64,000 bases of DNA from positions 52,911,059 to 52,975,058 of the forward strand of contig OY755252.1 of NCBI GenBank assembly GCA_963576725.1, read 5' to 3'. Below are positions 35,462 through 46,500 of this stretch, piece after piece. Each line of letters begins with the position of its first letter. The first letter of the stretch is position 1. The DNA comes from Azorinus chamasolen. Lineage: Eukaryota; Mollusca; Bivalvia; Cardiida; Solecurtidae. The notes beneath the pieces are model-generated. The model worked only from the letters and a program-made list of their open reading frames with translations, ran no database searches and was not told where the DNA came from. The position numbers and the translations under genes were made by a program.

Positions 35462-35689
35462 GGGTCATCATTTTAACACTAAACATTTTCGTCTGCAATA
35501 ATTCTTATCTGCTCCAATTTCTTCCATTTCTTTTTTGAGTGTCAAACAGTTTGGATTCTGATGAGATGGTGACTTACTCTGCATCCAATCTATATCCAAA
35601 CTGTTTGCAAACTTAATCATACAATCACACATTGGTCCACAGTGTTGAAAATGACAAAACCAAATGAAGCCTACAGTAATCATGTGTCT

Positions 35690-36950
35690 TAGTAACGTGG
35701 TGCAGAATGATGGTATAACGCTAAGTACTCGGAAGGGCTTAGTGACGTCTTGCAGAATGATGGTATAACACTAAGTGCTCGGCATGGCTTAGTGACGTCG
35801 TGCAGAATGATGGTATAACACTAAGTACTCGTCATGGCTTAGTGACGTCGTGCAGAATGATGGTATAACACTAAGTACTCGTCATGGCTTAGTGACGTCG
35901 TGCAGAATGATGGTACAGTAAAACTTATTTATAACGAACTCTGATAAAGAGAATTCCCGCTTATAGCGAACTAAATTTGGTTCCCCGGTCGATATCTTCA
36001 TTAATGCTATACAGACTATTATGTTTAGTGCGAAGTTGGTTAGAGCGAATTTTCGCTTATGGCGAACTGATTTTCCAGTACCTTTATTCACAAAACACTT
36101 CAAAAGTCCTTCGTTAAAGCGAAGTTTTACCTTGCTACTATCTTCAAGCACCTGTGTATTTCGCACGATTAACACCATGTCGCATAGGTGTTAAAACACA
36201 CACTATCTATTTGGAGCGAACTGTGAAGCGATCCGTAAAGCATGTATTCTTCACGGTGGTAGGGTATAATTAAACACCGCTAGCCGCGGGGCATATATAT
36301 GCACTTAAAAGTACGGGTTGTAGCTAAAAATTGTTAAGATATGATGTTCGTTTTTTATTTTCAAAATAAATACTTGAAGTCTTTTGGTTTTGTTAGTCCC
36401 TCCCCGTTCGCATATTATTTCAGCATTTTCCGCTAAAAATAGAATCTACCGCGCTGACTCCGATGACGACACAGATCTATAAGGAATATTTGCCCCTGCT
36501 CACATACGCAGAGTCTTTGTCCGCTATACCCAATTTGCATCGGACATTGGAGCAACGACCAAATGCTCCTGATTTTTTGAAACACTGACATTTATGAAAC
36601 AGTTATTTGGCAAGTTTCAAGCATCAACGTGTGTTCAAAAGCAAATGACCGACTTCTTCCACAAAGAGTAAGCTGTATAATGAATGTTGTGCATTTTGGG
36701 AGTTTGATCGCTACGCATACATGTCTGAATTACGGTTTAATAAATATTGAACAGTCGTTTGCCAAAGTCATAATTTATAGCGAACTTCGTACTATCAATA
36801 TAGCGAATAATGTTTATAGCGAAGTAAATCCTTCAGTCCCTTGGAATTCGTTATAACCGAGTTTTACTGTATAACACTAAGTACTCGGCATGGCTTAGTA
36901 ACGTCGTGCAGAATGATGGTATCAACACCAAGTACTCGGCATTAACCCAT
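35690..36950. repeat. 50-bp minisatellite interrupted by a pogo-like element
   Basis: Units acactaagtactcggcatgg cttagtgacgtcgtgcagaa tgatggtata at 35690-35915 (about 4.5 copies), resuming at 36870-36950. Each unit has a gtgacgtcgt CRE-like core. Confidence 0.85.
35916..36869. mobile_element. 954-bp pogo/Tigger-like non-autonomous element
   Basis: Left cagtaaaacttatttataac, right gttataaccgagttttactg, TA at 35914-35915 and 36870-36871. The interior repeats the TIR-like motif (ttatagcgaac, gcgaagttttac) several times. It has only short frames and no transposase. Its GC-richer middle differs from the surroundings. Confidence 0.82.
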
Positions 36951-37033
36951 GAAAATTCATTGGCTGAATTTTGTATACTCTATTTTAAATTTATTGATGA
37001 CTATTTATCATTATGAGCAAATCTGCAATGTGA

Positions 37034-37517
37034 AACTGTTATCCTGCTGTCTGCCCATAGTGTATCTGTTGTAACTTTTACATTTGAGCTTATAACTGTT
37101 AACCCGCTGTCTGCCCATAGTGTATCTGTTGTAACTTTTACATTTGAGCTTATAAAAAAAAAAAAAAAAAAAAAGTACCTAGTTATAGTCTACTTTCAGT
37201 CCGAATGACCGCTCAGCCGACTATACATTTACTCCCCTGGTCATTGAGTCATTGGCCTACAATATTGAGCACTGCTAACATATGGCGCAATCATGCAGCC
37301 GCAGTACCGGCGAGTGACCCTCACAGGTACCCATTTTAACCCCTGGGTGGAGAGGATGTGCAGGTGGGAGACACAGAAAAGCGTCTCTGAAATTTCCGGG
37401 TGGGATCGGGATTTGAACCCCGGACCTCCGGACTGATAGTCAAGCGCGTTACCACTAGACCACCGCCACCTACTGTTAACCCGCTGTCTGCCCATAGTGT
37501 ATCTGTTGTAACTTTTA
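37034..37517. repeat. 62-bp tandem repeat split by a SINE
   Basis: Copies at 37037-37098 and 37099-37141 (ctgtctgcccatagtgtatc tgttgtaacttttac). A third part copy at 37473-37517 follows the SINE. Confidence 0.82.
37142..37472 (-). mobile_element. Full-length tRNA-derived SINE
   Basis: On the minus strand it starts with a tRNA-like head: A box tggtctagtggtaacgcg, B box gggttcaaatcccg. A conserved body follows (gaaatttcagagacgctttt) and a 3' A/T-rich tail (a run of As on the plus strand at 37155-37174). A Pol III promoter is implied. The truncated sister is at 3752-4003. Confidence 0.88.
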
Positions 37518-37705
37518 TTAGGCATTCATTTAACACTCTTTTCCACATAACAGAGGCCTTTTCGTGCCTTTGCAAACAGAGTTGACTAAGATCAGATGGC
37601 TCCTAAATGATCAGGGTCAGCTGTATTTGCTTACAAAATAACAAAGATCTAGATTAGATGGCGTTTAACCCTTTACCTAATACAGATGCTGTTTGACGCC
37701 TTTAA

Positions 37706-38043
37706 CGCTTTCCATGTTTAATATTCATGTAAGCAATAATCACATCATGAATATTTATCAACTGAATTTTTGTATGTACACAGGATGTGTTTGCTCAGGC
37801 TGAAACTATAGAACCAGATCTATACCACCATAAGCAAACAGAGCTGAAACTAATCAGATGGTTCCTATAGGAGCTGTCTGATCTGGGTCTTTCAAATTCC
37901 ATTTATACAAAACAGAGCAGACCCTGATCAGATGGCTCCTATAGGAGCCGTCTGATCTGGGTCTACTCTGTTTGCAAATGTGTGAAAACACGTTTATATG
38001 AATTATATAATTATTTCTTACATGAATATTCATGAAGTAAAGG
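37706..38043. mobile_element. Family A MITE with duplicated core
   Basis: TTAA 37702-37705 and 38044-38047. Two cores in tandem (about 37830-37890 and 37910-37985), both with ctcctataggag or cctataggag centres. Confidence 0.78.
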
Positions 38044-38094
38044 GTTAAATAATACTCATAAAGGTCGGTGTGTGCCAATAGTGATCAGGTAAAA

Positions 38095-38345
38095 GGTTAA
38101 GTTGGTACCTGAACGGGAACCAGGCAGGTCAGAATAAGGATTAACAGATAAATGACTTACAAGTCGGTACCTGATCAATACCTGATTGGGAACCAGGCAA
38201 GTCAGAATAAGGCTTAACAGATAAATGACTTACAAGTCGGTACCTGATTGGGAACAAGGCAAGTCAGAATAAGGGTAAACAGATAAATGACTTACAAGTC
38301 GGTGCCTGATTGGGAACCAGGCAAGTCTGAATTAGGGTTAACAGA
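38095..38345. repeat. 62-bp minisatellite, about 4 copies
   Basis: Unit acaagtcggtacctgattgg gaaccaggcaagtcagaata aggnttaacagataaatgactt. Confidence 0.85.
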
Positions 38346-38436
38346 TAAAACTATTTACATGGATGGCATTTGGATACATGCACACCATTATCAGATATGA
38401 CTGCAGTGTTAGGTTGGGGATATTAGAGGCACTTTT

Positions 38437-38665
38437 ACTCTTTATTCCATGAATAGTTTTGAAAGAGATAATGACATCATTGCTATTAAATTAATTTTTA
38501 TAATGTGACATGGACATGGGGAAATGGCAGTCCTAGTAGAGACTACACAATCAAATCTATATCATTTCATAAGCAAACACAGCTGATGCTGATCAAATGG
38601 CTCCTATAGGAGTTGTCTATTCTGGGACTACTCGGTTTGCAAAGGCATATTTATGGGGTAAAGGA
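38437..38665. mobile_element. Family A MITE
   Basis: ctctttattccatgaatagt ... tttatggggtaaaggaTAAA. Core at 38570-38640. Confidence 0.68.
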
Positions 38666-38889
38666 TAAACTGCCTGATATCTATATCTCAGTATGGATAA
38701 ATACAGTAAGATTTGTTGATGTCCTGCATACCAACAATTGTACAATCAACCTTCGTCAGACAAGCAGAGGCATCAACAAGATGCAAACATTAAACAATAA
38801 TAGCTAATATCACCTTACATCCATTCAATGGTTAATAAGTCAATAAAACCTAAATGTGTGTGGTGAAACAGGTTTATCAATCATCTGCA

Positions 38890-39020
38890 AACAATGTAGA
38901 CGGAGATCAACGGGAACCCCCTGATCAGGATCTGTAGACGGAGATCAACGGGAACCCTCTGATCAGGATCTGTAGACGGAGATCAACGGGAACCCTCTGA
39001 TCAGGATATGCACTGTTTGC
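38890..39020. repeat. Palindromic core expanded into a 38-bp array
   Basis: gcaaacaatgtagacggaga, then three copies of gtagacggagatcaacggga accctctgatcaggatct, closed by gcactgtttgc. Confidence 0.82.
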
Positions 39021-39058
39021 CATACAAATCATATTCTGAAAATAAAAATTTGCCTGAA

Positions 39059-39064
39059 TTTATT
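39059..39064 (-). promoter_or_regulatory. Candidate polyadenylation signal for the BFR1-like gene
   Basis: AATAAA on the minus strand about 430 bp past the stop. Other AT-rich hexamers are nearby, so this is only a candidate. Confidence 0.25.
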
Positions 39065-39265
39065 CATAGAGGGGGGCGTCAAATATAATTCAGCATACAA
39101 TGGGTTATGGTTCAAACCGATTTCATATGCAACAAAAAACAACCGAAAACAATGACAAAACAATACATGAAATAAACACCTGCGATAACCTGCAATGTCT
39201 CAGAAAAATAGTCTCTCTATGATATATATAAATCTTATGTACATCTAAAATCAATACCTTCTCAT

Positions 39266-39440
39266 ATCTACAGTAAACTACTATAAAGTCACCACTTAAT
39301 ATTAGAACAGAAATTGGTGTTAATAAAAGTTTATGGTTGCTTAATGCAGGACAAAAGTAATGCAGAAAGCTCATGTAGCAACTTTCGTCCTGCATTAATC
39401 TAGAACCTCCTTTAGGTGATCACTTTAAAGAGATAACCGT
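39266..39440. mobile_element. Family P-like MITE, decayed, near 3' end of BFR1-like gene
   Basis: ctacagtaaactactataaa at the left; ggttgcttaatgcaggacaa and aactttcgtcctgcattaat core halves. The right end gataaccgta is degenerate. Confidence 0.6.
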
Positions 39441-39495
39441 ATGAATCTGATATACATCTTAAATCAATACCTTTTCGTATCTAAATGAACTGTCA

Positions 39496-40503
39496 TCATA
39501 AATGAGTAACTAAATCCTCACTACATATATTCTCTGATGCTGAACGACTTGAACTAGTGCCGCCGACCCCGACTGTAAACCCCTCTGAACTTTGACTGTC
39601 ACTCCTTTCCAATACGCCTATATGAAATGATTTAATACCTTCTATGGTCATGTCAGTTTCATCACTAACTACAATCTTCGGACAACTTATCCTCTCTGAC
39701 TCAACACTTTTATCACCCAGAGAGTCGTGTTTTAATCTATCCACTAAACTATTTCGTTTAGAACTCCACGGGTTCTCCGGATTCGGCAAATTGGCATTAG
39801 TATCACAAATGTTCTTATTCCTAGGAGAATCACAGATGATCGTTATATCACATTTGCTAGAGTCTTCTAATTGTATCACATCTGTTTTCTCCAAGGAACC
39901 TTTCGACAATGCCGGTGGGAAATCATCATCGTAATTCACAATTTTTGCACCCATTTCGGACGGCCATCGCTGATCAACCTTGCTAAGTTTTTCAGCTGCA
40001 GCTATCACACTATTCCCTGAATTATCAATCACAAAATCTTCCAACCTAGAGTTTCTTAAGTCCCTATCATTACCCTGGTTTAAATTGATCAAATCTTGTG
40101 ATTCTAACATTGAATTAGCTGAAGCTTCACTTTCTTCAGGCAAATGTTCATCGGGTGTAATTGTGTCACTAGATGACCTGGAATAATCGCTTTCTGGCTT
40201 CTGATTAATGATCTCTGCTAACACCTGATCACTCAATGGACAGTCTGTGGCACTCTCTGAGCTCTCAGTTTTGCTTGCTTGTCGAGACATATCATGGAAA
40301 CCAGTGTCAGCTGATGTACCAGCATCACTCTGAGTCTGGTGCTCAGCAATGGCAGGGGGGACTTCTACAACAAACCCCCAGGTGCTGCTGCGTTCTCTCA
40401 ATGGTGAGTCTAAGCTGCTCATAGATCCAGAGGAGCTGAATGAGCCACTCAGGTTGCCAAGGAGAGGGCGGGGTACACTACCAACCTGTTCCTCGTAGTA
40501 ACG
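39496..40503 (-). CDS. BFR1-like gene, terminal exon with long Ser-rich tail
   Basis: Acceptor cttattag; the frame is open for 335 codons to the stop at 39496. It starts RYYEEQVGSVPRPLLGNLSG and then becomes low-complexity and acidic, with many SS/SD/SE pairs that could be phosphorylated. The final residues VTHL fit a class I PDZ ligand (T-x-L-COOH). Yeast and plant family members as I know them do not have such a tail. No repeats occur inside it. Antisense open frames here are shadows. Confidence 0.8.
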   Translation of the reverse strand, partial: RYYEEQVGSVPRPLLGNLSGSFSSSGSMSSLDSPLRERSSTWGFVVEVPPAIAEHQTQSDAGTSADTGFHDMSRQASKTESSESATDCPLSDQVLAEIINQKPESDYSRSSSDTITPDEHLPEESEASANSMLESQDLINLNQGNDRDLRNSRLEDFVIDNSGNSVIAAAEKLSKVDQRWPSEMGAKIVNYDDDFPPALSKGSLEKTDVIQLEDSSKCDITIICDSPRNKNICDTNANLPNPENPWSSKRNSLVDRLKHDSLGDKSVESERISCPKIVVSDETDMTIEGIKSFHIGVLERSDSQSSEGFTVGVGGTSSSRSASENICSEDLVTHL

Positions 40504-43500
40504 CTAATAAGAGAAAAAGCATACAAGTGTAAATTTGTCATGAATGAAATTAATCAAATTTTAAAGCTGCATATGCTCATTTTTGGGCTTTTTTAAAAAC
40601 AGAGTTGTATATCTCCAGACTGTTCTGATCATTAACCCAACTGTTCTATTTATTTTGTACCCTTGTAAAAACCCATTTCTAGAGATATATACCTTATATA
40701 CCTTAGGTGTTGTTGGTGCTTTCAAACTGTATGTAAAAATCCAGAACTAACAGTAAAATCTGGAACCTACAATTTTGTGAGCCACGTTCATTCTATGGTC
40801 TCTTTTGATTTCTGAAACAAAAAGCTTTTCTTCTGCAAACTGAGCATGATTGTGTCCCTTTAACCATTAAATTTATGTTTCAAGTCATAAAACCATAGCT
40901 TCAGTGTAGCTAGTGTATCATGGCACATAGCCTAGCTTGAGTTTTACTAGTGTATCATGGCACATAGCCTAGCTTGAGTTTTACTAGTGTATCATGGCAC
41001 GTAGCTTGTGTTTTGCTAGTGAATCATGGCACATAGCCTACCTTCCTGGCCTGGAGCTGTTCCACGGAGGCAGGCACTTCGGACATGTTGGATGGGGCGT
41101 TAAGGTTCAATGATGAAAACTGGGCGATGATCTGTGGTGTGTGTGCTAAAGGTTTGGTCTGAAATATGAAAAGATCCAGAATATCCATTATTTCAAGTAC
41201 AGTGCTCCTTCCATTAACGTCACCTCTCAACAACGGTTCTCTCCCCATAACGACAGCATCTATTCCCCCGTAGGATTTTCAAGTAAAACTCCCTCTCTAC
41301 AACGACTAACGGCATGTAGATTTGTACCAGGACAGTAACATTTACCTCCCTTCAACGGTCTGCAACTTCAGCTGAACGTAATTTTCCGAACACTGCACAA
41401 AAGCAACCAATCATGTAAAAAGATGATAAGTCCCAATGACACTAATCTTTATGTAGCCTGTCACCTTACTAGCTCCGAGCAATTCAGTCAACCATAGCTA
41501 ATCTATTGTGCGATTTGAGCGACATTTCCTGTGTAAATCCATTATGACACACTGGCACCTATATGCTGTTGTGTATGACTGCTTTGGAAAGTATTAAATT
41601 TCAATTGAGAAACACATTTCTATATTTATAAAGTATAAAAATCCTAACGATTAATTAGTTTATTTCTCTCTTGTTTCAGAATGATAACCATAGACACGTT
41701 CGATTTGTCACTTCTAGAACAAGATCATGTGACAGAAATAAAATTTCAATTGAGCACGGTTATAAACTAAACATTCTTCATGGCAACTGTACTCTGCCAA
41801 ATTTGAACATAAAAATACGTAATGATTTTTTTTTCCATTTTCCTCTAGTTTTCTCAGAAGGAAATGGTGAATGCTGTAGAATATGTTCTTCCAAACATTT
41901 CCACTCCTGGTGGACCTAATCACACACATTCATTTCTCAACTTATGGATTGCGATTCGTGGACATAGGCATACATTTTGTTATGAATTCTAAGCAGGTCT
42001 GTCTGTCTGTCTGTTAATCTGTCTATCTATCTATTTATCAAATCATCATCCATTCATATCTCCATCTGCCAAAATACGTCTGTGTAGAACAACACCCTCT
42101 CCACAGCGACACTTTTATGTGTTTCCGAAAAGTGTCGTTGTTTGGAGGCAGCACTGCATCGTAATTCACATTTTTTGTGTGCACTTATAAATATTTCTGA
42201 AGTCATTTCTTACGTCAATATTCATGAGGTAACTAGAACTGTAAGCCACAGGCTAACGAATACCCCCCACCTGGGTGCTAAATGTCAGAACTTTTACCAA
42301 ATATTATCAAGTCCTAAAAGGGAGATATGTCTGTTAAAATCCATAGAAGTTTTATGGCTGCTGCCAGACAATGTCATCCAATAAGTTCAAACAGCTTTGT
42401 TTATTTTTGTGAAGTGTCAACTCACGTTCTAAACAAATACATTTTGTAGGTACCTTTTCAGAAAAACATTAAGTTCAAGGACCATAACTCTGACAAAAAT
42501 TATTCAACCAGACCGATATTCGAACTTAAGCTGTAACTCATCTAGATTTAGCTTTATGTCAAATATAAAGTTAATATCTTCAACCACTTCCAAAGAAATA
42601 CTGGAAAATAGAAAATTGATAAAAACAAGAGTGTGTTTATGAAACACTTATGCCCCCGAACTTCGACCCTGAAGGATGACTTTGACCATTGACCCATGGA
42701 CCTTTGACCAATGGACGCGACACATTGTCTCTGTCTGGTGAACATTTGTGGCAAGTTATATTGAAATCCATTGATAGATGAGGAAGTTACAGACCGGACA
42801 CGAATTTGGGACGGATGGAAGGACAGACGGAAAGACGGACGGACGGACAGACGGAAGGACGGACAATGCAATTACTATATGCCCGCCTTTGGGGGCATAA
42901 AAATAAAGTTCAAGGGCCATAACTCTGGCAAAAATTATTCAACCAGACTGAGATTGGGAATTAAGCTGTAAATCATCTAGATTTAGCTTTATGCCAAAAA
43001 TAAAGTTAATATCTCCAACCACTTCCAAAAAAAGTCTGGAAAATTCAAAATTTGAAGAAACAAGAGATGTTTGTAAAACATGTATACCCCCCCCCCGACC
43101 CCCTGACCTTTGATCTAGTGACCTCAACTACAGAGGTCATCTAGCGGTCATGACTAATCACCACAGCAACTTTGAAGATCCTAAGCCAAACCACTGATCA
43201 TTTATTGATCTGAAAACATTTCACAAGTTAAGGTCATGGTGACCTTGACCTTTGACCTAGTGACCTCAACAACTATAGGGGTCATCTAGTGGTCACGACC
43301 AACTACCACAGCAAGTTTGAAGGTCCCGAACCAAACCATTGAGCAGTTATTATATGGAAACCATTTCATTAGTTAAGGTCATGACCTTGACCTTTGAACT
43401 AGTGACCTCAAAATAAATAGGGGTCATCTAGTTGTCATGACCATTGACCAATCACCACAGCAAATTTGAAGATCCTAAGCCAAACCCTTGAGCAGTTATT

Positions 43501-46500
43501 GATCGTAAACCATTTCACCAGTTAAGGTCATGGTGACCTTGACCTTTGACCTAGTGACCTCAAAAACAACAGGGCTCATCTAGTTGTCATGACCAACCAC
43601 CTAAGCAAATTTGAAGATCCTAAGCCAAACCCTTGAGCAGTTATTGATCAGAAACCATTTTACCAGTTAAGGTCATGGTGACCTTGACCTTTGACCTAGT
43701 GACCTCAAAACCAATATGGGTCATCCGGTTGTCATGGCAAACTACCGCAGCAAGTTAGAAGATTCTAAGCCAAACCCTTGAGCAGTTATTGATCAGAAAC
43801 CATTTTATCAGTTAAGGTCATGGTGACCTTGACCTTTGACCTAGTGACCTCAAAAACAATAGGGGTCATCCAGTGGTCATGGCCAACCATCACAGCAAGT
43901 TTGAAGATTCTAAGCCAAACCCTTGAGCAGTTATTGATCAGAAACCATTTTACCAGTTTAGGTCATGGTGACCTTGACCTTTGACCTAGTGACCTCAAAA
44001 ACAACAGGGCTTATCTAATTGTCATGACCATCAACCTAAGCAAATTTGAAGATCCTAAGTCAAACCCTTGAGCAGTTATTGATCAGAAACCATTTTATCA
44101 GTAAAGGTCATGGTGACCTTGACCTTGGACCTAGTGACCTCAAAAACAATTAGGGTCATCCAGTGGTCATGGCCAACTACCACAGCAAGTTTGAAGATTC
44201 TAAGCTAAACCCTTGAGCAGTTATTGATCAGAAACCATTTAACCAGTTAAGGTCATGGTGACCTTGACCTTTGACCTAGTGACCTCAAAAACACTAGGGG
44301 TCATCTAGTGGTCATGACCAACCACCACAGCAAGTTTGAAGATCCAAAGCCAAACCCTTGAGCAGTTATTGATCGGAAACTATTTCAACATTTTAGGTCA
44401 TGGTGACCTTGACCTTTGACCTAGTGACCTCAAAAACAATAGGGGTCATCTACTTGTCATGACCAACCACCACAGCAAGTTTGAAGTTTCTATGCCAAGT
44501 CGTTTATTAGTTATCATTCGGAAACCATCGATCTACCGACCGACCGACCGACCGACCGACCGACAGACCGACCGACCGACCGACCGACATGTGCAAAGCA
44601 ATATACCCCCATTTTTTCAAAAGGGGGGTATAAAAAATTAAAGTTGAAGGGTAATAACTCTGGAAATAATTATTCAACCAGACTGAGATTGGAACATAAG
44701 TTGTAACTTATCTAGATTTAGCTTTGTACTAAATATAGAGTTGATATCTGCAGTCACTTCCATAAAAAGTCCAGAAAACAAGAAAACATTGGTAGGGACT
44801 AAAGGGGGGAGATAACTCCTGAAGTAATGGTCCGATCATAATGGGAATATGCGGTGCACAGGTTTATATGGTCATATGGCTATACATGAACTTTCAACAA
44901 AATTGAAGCAAAACTGTAGAAGAAGAAGGCCGGACAAAATTGTGTCCACGGACGGACAGATGGATGGACAACCTGATTCCAGTATACCCCCCACCAAACT
45001 TCGTTGTGAGGGGGGTATAAAGAGTTACATTTGGATGTAGCTATGGTCTGGCATAAGACTAGGGCTAACCACTATACAATAAATCGAGGCTACAGATAAA
45101 TATGCATACCAAAATATTAAAATTGTCATTTTTCCACCAAACCCTATACTGTAATCACTCTTTAGAATTGTCTTGAAAAGTGACCACATTATAGGGTTTG
45201 GTGGAGAAATGAAGGAACTATTCTTGAAAATATCTAAATTTATGCATCTTATCTGGAGCTCTGATATAGAGGATCTGTTGCGAGTTGTCTTTTAAGATCA
45301 CATGTTCCTAAACGAGCCTTAGAAAATGTCATTAAGCGAGCCTTGGCGAGCTTAATAACATTTTCTTGGCGAGTTTAGGAACATGTGATCTAAAAGCCAA
45401 CGAGCATCAGATTCTTTTTCTCACATAACAAAAAAAGTGTATTTTCGCCGTTTAAATGACATGTAAACATCAGTTTCCATGGTTTGACGTCATATATAAT
45501 GTATGACGTTATATATGTTCTAAAGTGATCTTACAAGTGTTACAGATAAGGGAATCTTAACCCGTTGTTCTAAGTCGGAGATAAGGGAAGGTATGTGAGA
45601 AAAATGTTTACTATATGCATCTCATAATAAGGTGTACAGGTTCACACAATGATCAATCATCCTATCTCTATGTTACATAATTATTTGATATAGACCATAA
45701 CATGATTACCTCCCTTTTGGAGTATAAGAATGCTACATTTTGTAAATACTGATATTTTATACAGAGTTTCTAATTATCTGTTATTTACTTACCACAGAGA
45801 GTTTCCTCCCTTTTCTGCTTCTTCTCATTTGACGTTTGTTAGAAACGGAATACTCTGGCTCAGCCTCTTCTGACTTTTTTAGAAGGACAAACTTGCCGTC
45901 ATCAAGACTATCAGCTGGGCCAGGGGCTGTAAATGTAGGAACATATAATTAAACCTTAATTCCATGAAAATTCATGTAAGGAATAACGACATCATGAATA
46001 TTAATTAGATTTATTGTTATTTGCTATTGGACACAGGAATATTTGGCCATGGCAGAAACTGTAGAACCATGATCGATATTATTTCATAAGCAAACAGAGC
46101 AGACCACTAGGAGCCATCTATCTATCTATCTATCTATCTGGATCTACTCTGTTTACAAAGGTGTATTTATGGCATAAATGGTTAATCATTACAGCTCCAA
46201 CAAGAGACCAGTTTTCAAGTAAATAAACATGAGGTATGTCACTCTTCACACAGTAGTGCTGAATATGTGATATAATATCATGCAATGCAGTAGTTTAGAT
46301 CCAAATGATATAAAGAGTAAATCCACCTCTAATTAGAATCCAAACTGTCGACACAGACAGTATTACAAAGAAATGGAAGAAATTTTCACTGAGAATTCTG
46401 TAAATGGTTTTAATATCAGTTAACCCTTTCCCTAATTTAATGCTCATGCCAGAAATAAGAAATGTTTGAATATTAATAAGCTAGACAATGGCATCATGAA

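Larger units (their letters stand above)
42460..44780. repeat. About 150-bp tandem unit (3 copies) split by two CAAGAG elements
   Basis: Units at 42468-42625, 42904-43060 and 44637-44780 share aagttcaagg-ccataactct, attattcaaccagac and tagatttagctttat. Elements 42626-42903 and 43061-44636 sit at the same point of the unit. The outer repeat may end at the gggggtata hairpin near 45020. Confidence 0.75.

Noticed and set aside
35882..36178. 98-aa minus-strand frame in the pogo-like element as a transposase remnant
   Set aside because: No DDE or HTH pattern is visible. The frame crosses the TIR and reflects repeated gcgaa motifs.
35690..36950. CRISPR-like regular repeats (also 26700-26995, 38095-38345)
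   Set aside because: Repeats are contiguous or have no unique spacers, are imperfect, and lie in animal DNA without cas genes. They are minisatellites.
37241..37575. Frames of 79-94 aa and a tRNA-like segment at 37400-37470
   Set aside because: The frames lie in the SINE. The tRNA-like part has A and B boxes but is fused to a SINE body and does not form a clean free tRNA gene, so it is annotated as the SINE head.
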